DNA from: Metabacillus rhizolycopersici
Lineage (GTDB): Bacteria; Bacillota; Bacilli; Bacillales; Bacillaceae
Reading direction: 5' to 3'
DNA: 9,256 bases
Assembly: GCF_020075705.1 (NCBI RefSeq)
Contig: NZ_JAIQUM010000123.1
Location: forward strand, 1-9,256
Shown here: positions 6,506-9,256 of the stretch, piece by piece
How positions within the stretch are numbered: the first letter of the stretch is position 1
How the letters are laid out: each line of letters starts with the position of its first letter
The notes under the pieces: generated by a model
The model's database searches: none
Told to the model about the DNA's origin: nothing
The model's input: the letters and a program-made list of their open reading frames with translations, nothing else
Program-made: the position numbers and the translations under genes

Positions 6506-6675
6506 AAAAAATTTATTCGGGTGATAGAAATTTAAAATTATAAGAGTTTACCCGTAATTGTATAACTATAGGACTTTAAAATGTTATTTTCCATAGGTCA
6601 AATTCTACCTTTTAATTCAAAATAAGGAGCTCTGAAGGTTGAAAAAACAATTTTGTATCTTTTTTAATAAGCTTT

Positions 6676-6691
6676 AGTAATGCACATTACT
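6676..6691. repeat. Inverted repeat AGTAATG-CA-CATTACT
   Basis: Two perfect 7-base arms are separated by two bases, a typical dimeric-repressor operator shape. It shares the ATTAC/GTAAT core with the palindrome at 6749-6764. Confidence 0.4.
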
Positions 6692-6716
6692 CTCTCAATA
6701 TAATCACTTTTTCAGC

Positions 6717-6740
6717 GGCTTCGAACCGTCCCCATGTTTC
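6717..6740. repeat. REP-like motif containing GAACCGTCCCCAT
   Basis: GAACCGTCCCCATGTTTC resembles short repeats that I recall near IS200-like (Y1) transposases in Firmicutes. Its GTCCCCAT (6728-6735) is the reverse complement of ATGGGGAC at 5710-5717. No such transposase gene is in the window. Confidence 0.35.
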
Positions 6741-6748
6741 TAAAAAAC

Positions 6749-6764
6749 ATTACAACAATGTAAT
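6749..6764. repeat. Inverted repeat ATTACA-ACAA-TGTAAT
   Basis: Two perfect 6-base arms lie on a 4-base spacer. Another AATGTAA half-site occurs about 15 bases further on (near 6778). A possible operator for the LCP gene, 180 bases upstream of its start. Confidence 0.4.
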
Positions 6765-6809
6765 CAGAATTTTAAAATAATGTAACCTAATTTCCTAATA
6801 AGTGAAAAC

Positions 6810-6829
6810 TAGTTATGAGATAATAACTA
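6810..6829. repeat. Inverted repeat TAGTTAT-GAGATA-ATAACTA
   Basis: Two perfect 7-base arms lie about 115 bases upstream of the LCP start. It could be an operator or a structure in a long leader; the function is not evident. Confidence 0.4.
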
Positions 6830-6944
6830 CTTTGAGAGTTGTCGATATTTAATAGAGTTTGACTAAAAGATAAATCTATCTTTCTCTGTTTTATCCTATA
6901 AGAACAAGATATTGGATTATTTCTGTTTAGGTGGTGCAAAGTTT

Positions 6945-7889
6945 GTGAGACAAACAAAAAGGAAAAGAAAAAGAGTTAGAGTAAGATGGGGACGTGTATT
7001 TGGCGCCCTTCTTGTTCTATGTATCTTTATTTTTGGTAGTTATAGTGTTTTTCAGTTTATACAGGGAACAGCAGAAGCCAACAACTCCCCTTTAAAAAGA
7101 GATAAAGTAGAGTATTCTTTTCAAGGAGAGAAAAAAACATTCGGGATGGTAAACGTTCTTTTGTTAGGAAGTGATTCTAGAGGAGAAAAACAAGCTCGTA
7201 CAGATACAATTATGGTTGGACATTATGACCAAGATACTCATAAGATTAAACTTATTTCTCTTATGCGTGATATGTATGTCTCTATACCTGGGTATGGAAA
7301 GCAAAAGTTAAATGCCGCTTATACATACGGAGGTCCAGAATTACTGAGAAAAACAATTAAAGAAAATTTCGGATTGGATATTCATTATTATGCGATTGTA
7401 GATTTTAAAGGGTTCGAAAAAGGAGTAGATACTCTTGTTCCAGATGGAATTGAAGTAGACGTACCATATGATATGGCTTCTGGAATAGGGATGACGATAG
7501 AACAAGGAAAGCAAACCCTTCATGGTAAAGAGCTATTAGGATATGTCCGTTTTCGTCATGACCGTTTAAGCGACTTCGGCCGAGTCCAAAGACAACAAGA
7601 AGTAATTTCAAAGTTAACAGAAGAAGCCGTAAATCTTCAAAGTGTTGTGAAGCTCCCGAAGCTACTAGGCCTCTTGAATGGATACATCACGACAAATATT
7701 GATACATCGACACTGTTTTCGATCGGAAAAGACATTTTGACAAACAAAAGTGGGGATATTGAAACGTTACGTCTCCCCGAAGATGGCACTTTTGAAAATC
7801 AACGATATGATGGCATTGGTGAAGTACTAGAGGTCGACCTTCAACAAAACAAGGAGGCTCTAAAGGAGTTTTTAGGGGCGTCACTGTGA
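6945..7889 (+). CDS. LytR-CpsA-Psr (LCP) family cell-wall polymer transferase (TagU/TagT-like)
   Basis: The 314-residue protein starts with a very basic cytoplasmic tail (MRQTKRKRKRVRVRW) and one membrane anchor (about 17-39). An extracellular LCP domain follows (about 65-230) with VLLLGSDSR (71-79), ARTDTIMV (84-91), LMRDMYVSIPG (106-116), the polyprenyl-phosphate-binding core NAAYTYGGPELL, and RFRHDRLSDFGRVQRQQEVI (202-221), which holds the catalytic arginines and acidic residues. Such enzymes move teichoic acid or other anionic polymers from lipid carriers to peptidoglycan; older annotations call them transcriptional attenuators. I start at GTG 6945 because AGGTGG lies 10 bases upstream; a TTG at 6912 has no comparable site. 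No teichoic-acid or capsule genes adjoin it, so it is a stand-alone member and the exact paralogue is uncertain. Confidence 0.9.
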   Translation: MRQTKRKRKRVRVRWGRVFGALLVLCIFIFGSYSVFQFIQGTAEANNSPLKRDKVEYSFQGEKKTFGMVNVLLLGSDSRGEKQARTDTIMVGHYDQDTHKIKLISLMRDMYVSIPGYGKQKLNAAYTYGGPELLRKTIKENFGLDIHYYAIVDFKGFEKGVDTLVPDGIEVDVPYDMASGIGMTIEQGKQTLHGKELLGYVRFRHDRLSDFGRVQRQQEVISKLTEEAVNLQSVVKLPKLLGLLNGYITTNIDTSTLFSIGKDILTNKSGDIETLRLPEDGTFENQRYDGIGEVLEVDLQQNKEALKEFLGASL

Positions 7890-8127
7890 CGGAAACCTAG
7901 AAACGGTTGGAGTTACAGCAGCTTTCGGTGGCGGGGCTGCATTGAGCCAAGCGGTAACTCTCATACAAGAATGCATGACAGATCTAAAACAACTTAAACA
8001 ATAATCGAATGATGATGCCGAGGAAATCAGAGTATATTTGAGGGATTATGCAAAATGATTGACTGACTTTTACAAAATGAATCCTAATCGAACGAGAGAA
8101 AGTGTCACGCAATCTCTCGCACTTTGA
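7876..8127 (+). pseudogene. Unrecognised broken coding stretch after the LCP gene
   Basis: One frame that starts inside the last codons of the LCP gene looks protein-coding but is broken by stops. It runs from about 7897 as LETVGVTAAFGGGAALSQAV to DLKQLKQ and a TAA at 8002, goes on as NDDAEEIRVYLRDYAK to a TGA at 8056, then LTDFYKMNPNRTRESVTQ to a TGA at 8125. The composition and helical periodicity look real and all pieces keep the same frame, which suggests a gene with two nonsense mutations and no 5' end. I do not recognise the family. It could instead be chance open sequence. Confidence 0.4.
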
Positions 8128-8165
8128 GATGATTAACGATTCTTGATAAGCTTATAACATAAAAG

Positions 8166-8381
8166 TTGAAAGGATGGTTCATTATTCATTTAAATCAAAA
8201 AATGCTTGACCTCAACTATACTAGTGAAATGGAAAAAGCAATGCATCAATCACATGGTATGGGGTATGCAGAGTACGCACAAAATCATAAAAAGCGAATG
8301 GATGTAGAAATAAGCCGGGAAGCGGACTATCGAAAAAGCCAATTAATATATGCTGATATTCAAAGAAAGTTGAAAAAATAA
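8166..8381 (+). CDS. Small hypothetical protein
   Basis: The frame encodes up to 71 residues, mostly polar and helical, with a charged C-terminus (EADYRKSQLIYADIQRKLKK). I do not recognise it. It has no membrane segment, Cys pair or nucleotide-binding motif. The start is unsure: TTG at 8166 has no ribosome site before it, while GAAAGGATGG lies at 8167-8176, pointing to a start just downstream. The in-frame candidates there are ATT codons (8181, 8184), with the first ATG only at 8202. Translation from ATT would be very rare, so the gene may have lost its true 5' end. A cluster of terminators follows its stop, which supports it being transcribed. Confidence 0.5.
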   Translation: MKGWFIIHLNQKMLDLNYTSEMEKAMHQSHGMGYAEYAQNHKKRMDVEISREADYRKSQLIYADIQRKLKK

Positions 8382-8397
8382 AACTCAATATTGCAAA

Positions 8398-8422
8398 AAA
8401 TACTTACAATAAGTAAGTGTTT
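8398..8422 (+). repeat. Hairpin, copy 1 of a repeated unit
   Basis: A 10-pair stem (8398-8407 with 8413-8422, one T-G pair) closes an AATAA loop. The 21 bases at 8402-8422 recur exactly at 8586-8606. Confidence 0.6.
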
Positions 8423-8424
8423 CA

Positions 8425-8454
8425 GGCTGTCGACAAAGTCGATAGCCGTTTTTT
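8425..8454 (+). terminator. Rho-independent terminator of the small ORF
   Basis: GGCTGTCGAC pairs with GTCGATAGCC (one G-T pair) over an AAA loop and is followed by GTTTTTT. It lies 43 bases after the stop at 8381. Confidence 0.85.
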
Positions 8455-8477
8455 ATAATTACTAACTTATCAATATA

Positions 8478-8503
8478 TGGTGCTGTTTCGCAACAGGAAC
8501 CAC
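8478..8503. repeat. Small hairpin CTGTT-TCGC-AACAG with flanking GGTG/CACC
   Basis: The core stem is 8483-8487 with 8492-8496. In addition ACAGGAACCA (8494-8503) is the exact reverse complement of TGGTTCCTGT at 8609-8618. Function unknown. Confidence 0.35.
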
Positions 8504-8529
8504 CAAATATGTAACTAAAAAAGAAACAC

Positions 8530-8568
8530 AACCCCTTTTTCTTCAGATGAATTTTTGAAAAAGGGGTT
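8530..8568. terminator. Terminator-like hairpin AACCCCTTTTTC/GAAAAAGGGGTT
   Basis: A perfect 12-pair stem (8530-8541 with 8557-8568) has a 15-base loop. It is followed by TGTCT on the plus strand; the A- and T-rich arms could also serve as terminator tracts. No gene lies between it and the preceding terminator. Confidence 0.55.
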
Positions 8569-8581
8569 TGTCTACACTCTG

Positions 8582-8609
8582 AAACACTTACAATAAGTAA
8601 GTGTTTTTT
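8582..8609 (+). terminator. Hairpin with T-run, copy 2 of the repeated unit
   Basis: AAACACTTAC pairs perfectly with GTAAGTGTTT over an AATAA loop and runs into TTTTTT (8604-8609), so this copy has full terminator form. Confidence 0.65.
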
Positions 8610-8665
8610 GGTTCCTGTAACTAAAACTTATTAATATCTTCCGTGGAACATCTTATGAAACAAGA

Positions 8666-8687
8666 TTTTTCAGGGCATCACTGTGAC
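8666..8687 (+). repeat. Echo of the LCP gene 3' end
   Basis: These 22 bases match 7869-7890, the last codons of the LCP gene, at 19 positions; both end in TCACTGTGAC. The bases before it (AAACAAG) also recur in the LCP gene if a 13-base gap is allowed. It reads as the remnant of a second LCP 3' end. Confidence 0.45.
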
Positions 8688-8690
8688 TAG

Positions 8691-8864
8691 AACTTGACGT
8701 CGAATCAAAGCAAATGGCTCAAAGCCTACTGTCTTTATGGTAAAACACCAAGTGAAATTGCCAAAGATGAAGGGGTATCCATTTCTGCAGTGAAAGCATG
8801 GCGTAGGGATGCGATTGCTAGACTAAAGAAGCATTCGCTTGAGGATTTTTTGATTGGGAGGTAA
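8691..8864 (+). pseudogene. Sigma factor fragment: region 4 only
   Basis: After an in-frame TAG at 8688 the frame encodes about 57 residues, of which the last 53 match the C-terminus of the sigma factor at 5925-6440 in 45 positions (NQSKWLKAYCLYGKTPSEIA…, ending LIGR). A run of 43 bases is identical to 6369-6411. Region 2, which contacts core polymerase, is missing, there is no ribosome site, and no start other than TTG at 8694, so it cannot act as a sigma factor. Identity is highest over the recognition helix and drops in the last ten codons. It is joined upstream to an LCP-like 3' end. Confidence 0.85.
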
Positions 8865-8904
8865 GACTAAGAATAGTCTAAACTGGGGAACTGTTCCCCA
8901 GTTT
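8864..8904. terminator. Two adjoining hairpins after the sigma fragment
   Basis: AGACTA-AGAA-TAGTCT (8864-8879) is followed directly by a 25-base perfect palindrome (8880-8904) with 12-base arms AAACTGGGGAAC and GTTCCCCAGTTT around one T. There is no long T-run on either strand, so termination is possible but unproven. Confidence 0.5.
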
Positions 8905-8983
8905 ATGATTGGTTACTAGCACTAAATAGCTCCTTTATGATGTATTAACCGGCAGCTTTCTATGATGTGACTTTTGTTCAATA

Positions 8984-9070
8984 CTATAAGCTATTTCTAT
9001 TCTTAGACAAATAATAACCTGCTGCCATTCCCATTGAACCTGCACCAATTATGATTACATCATATTTCAT
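8984..9070 (-). pseudogene. Truncated sarcosine oxidase-like FAD enzyme, N-terminus only
   Basis: The start is intact: GGAGG lies 9 bases before ATG 9070, and the protein begins MKYDVIIIGAGSMGMAAGYY, the FAD-binding βαβ motif (GxGxxG) of monomeric sarcosine oxidase / N-methyltryptophan oxidase proteins. After about 24 codons the family sequence is lost and a TAG ends it at 8984, leaving 28 codons of a normal about 370-390. The rest of the gene has been deleted; 8905-8983 to its left holds nothing I recognise. A related FAD-dependent amine oxidase is possible, since only the cofactor motif remains. Confidence 0.8.
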
Positions 9071-9187
9071 ACCAGTTAACCTCCAAAAATAATCCCAGCT
9101 ACTCAATTTTTCATTAAAAAATAAGGCTATTTTAGTAAACTTTGTTGTTTTTAAACTTACTTGATTTCTAATTCAACTTTTCGAAAT

Positions 9188-9256
9188 GATGTATCGTCCA
9201 TAATCATGATTTATTGTCAGAACTTGAGATTTTTTGTCCAAGCTCAAGGTTTTATT
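9188..9256. repeat. Degenerate 20-bp tandem repeat running off the right edge
   Basis: Units start at 9188, 9208 and 9228, with a partial fourth at 9248. The clearest pair, GATTTATTGTCAGAACTTGA and GATTTTTTGTCCAAGCTCAA, agree in 14 of 20 positions; the unit at 9188 agrees with the 9228 unit in 13 of 20. All keep GAT-N-T-N-T-N-GTC. The array continues beyond the window. Confidence 0.55.

Larger units (their letters stand above)
6506..6944. other. Palindrome-rich intergenic region between the sigma and LCP genes
   Basis: No gene of credible size is present. A ribosome-site-like AAGGAG at 6624 precedes a TTG-started 12-codon reading frame (about 6640-6678, KKQFCIFFNKL) that ends at once and is probably a remnant. 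The region contains several inverted repeats listed separately. I see no clear sigma-A promoter for the LCP gene; TTGACT at 6859 lacks a -10 box at proper spacing. Confidence 0.6.

Noticed and set aside
6912..6944. TTG start for the LCP gene at 6912
   Set aside because: There is no ribosome site upstream of it, whereas AGGTGG stands 10 bases before GTG 6945, which begins the typical basic N-terminus.
7341..7884. Three minus-strand open frames inside the LCP gene
   Set aside because: They overlap each other and a clearly coding gene, and lack ribosome sites and recognisable protein features.
8905..8983. Minus-strand frames between the oxidase fragment and the palindrome, including AAAGGAG followed by a GTG codon
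   Set aside because: The GTG frame is 13 codons long and runs through the 25-base palindrome; nothing is recognisable.
9188..9256. CRISPR-like array
   Set aside because: The units are contiguous without spacers and diverge by about a third, so they are not CRISPR repeats.

Overview
The window reads as chromosome or large-plasmid DNA of a low-GC Gram-positive Bacillaceae bacterium. The evidence is AT-rich codon use, strong AGGAGG-type ribosome binding sites, a CcpA-type cre site, an IS231-like (IS4 family) element and a LytR-CpsA-Psr cell-wall ligase. The Bacillus cereus group or Lysinibacillus are the likeliest sources; the sequence alone does not decide between them.

Left part (1-5724), all on the minus strand. 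An IS231-like element enters from the left edge and ends at about 541; its transposase carries a frameshift. Next to it lies a compact five-gene operon read right to left: a fructose-family PTS transporter as separate IIA (5470-5000), IIB (5003-4689) and IIC (4671-3550) proteins, a multidomain PRD/EIIB/EIIA regulator (3508-1658) and a Gfo/Idh/MocA-type NAD(P)-dependent dehydrogenase (1647-616). The genes overlap or are closely spaced. A consensus -10 box with an abutting cre site precedes IIA and a hairpin terminator (554-588) follows the dehydrogenase. The likely logic is that the PTS imports and phosphorylates a sugar or polyol, the regulator senses transport through phosphorylation and activates the operon, CcpA shuts it off on preferred sugars, and the dehydrogenase acts on the substrate or a product. 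The sugar cannot be told from sequence. A second, solitary IS231-type terminal repeat lies at 5700-5724, upstream of the operon and in the same orientation as the end at 541.

Middle part (5725-7889), plus strand. A small sigma-70-family factor (5925-6440) has its ribosome binding site inside a predicted hairpin. A 500-base palindrome-rich gap follows, then an LCP-family transferase (6945-7889) that probably attaches anionic polymers to peptidoglycan.

Right part (7890-9256) is a graveyard: a broken unrecognised coding stretch, one small unknown ORF (8166-8381), a dense cluster of hairpins and terminators with a repeated 21-base unit, a second copy of only the C-terminal DNA-binding region of the sigma factor joined to an echo of the LCP gene's 3' end, the first 24 or so codons of a sarcosine-oxidase-like gene, and a degenerate 20-bp tandem repeat running off the right edge. 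I found no CRISPR array, tRNA or rRNA, and no clearly novel multi-gene system. The most unusual signals are the sigma-factor leader hairpin, the sigma/LCP duplication scar, the same-direction IS ends around the PTS operon and the right-edge tandem repeat.
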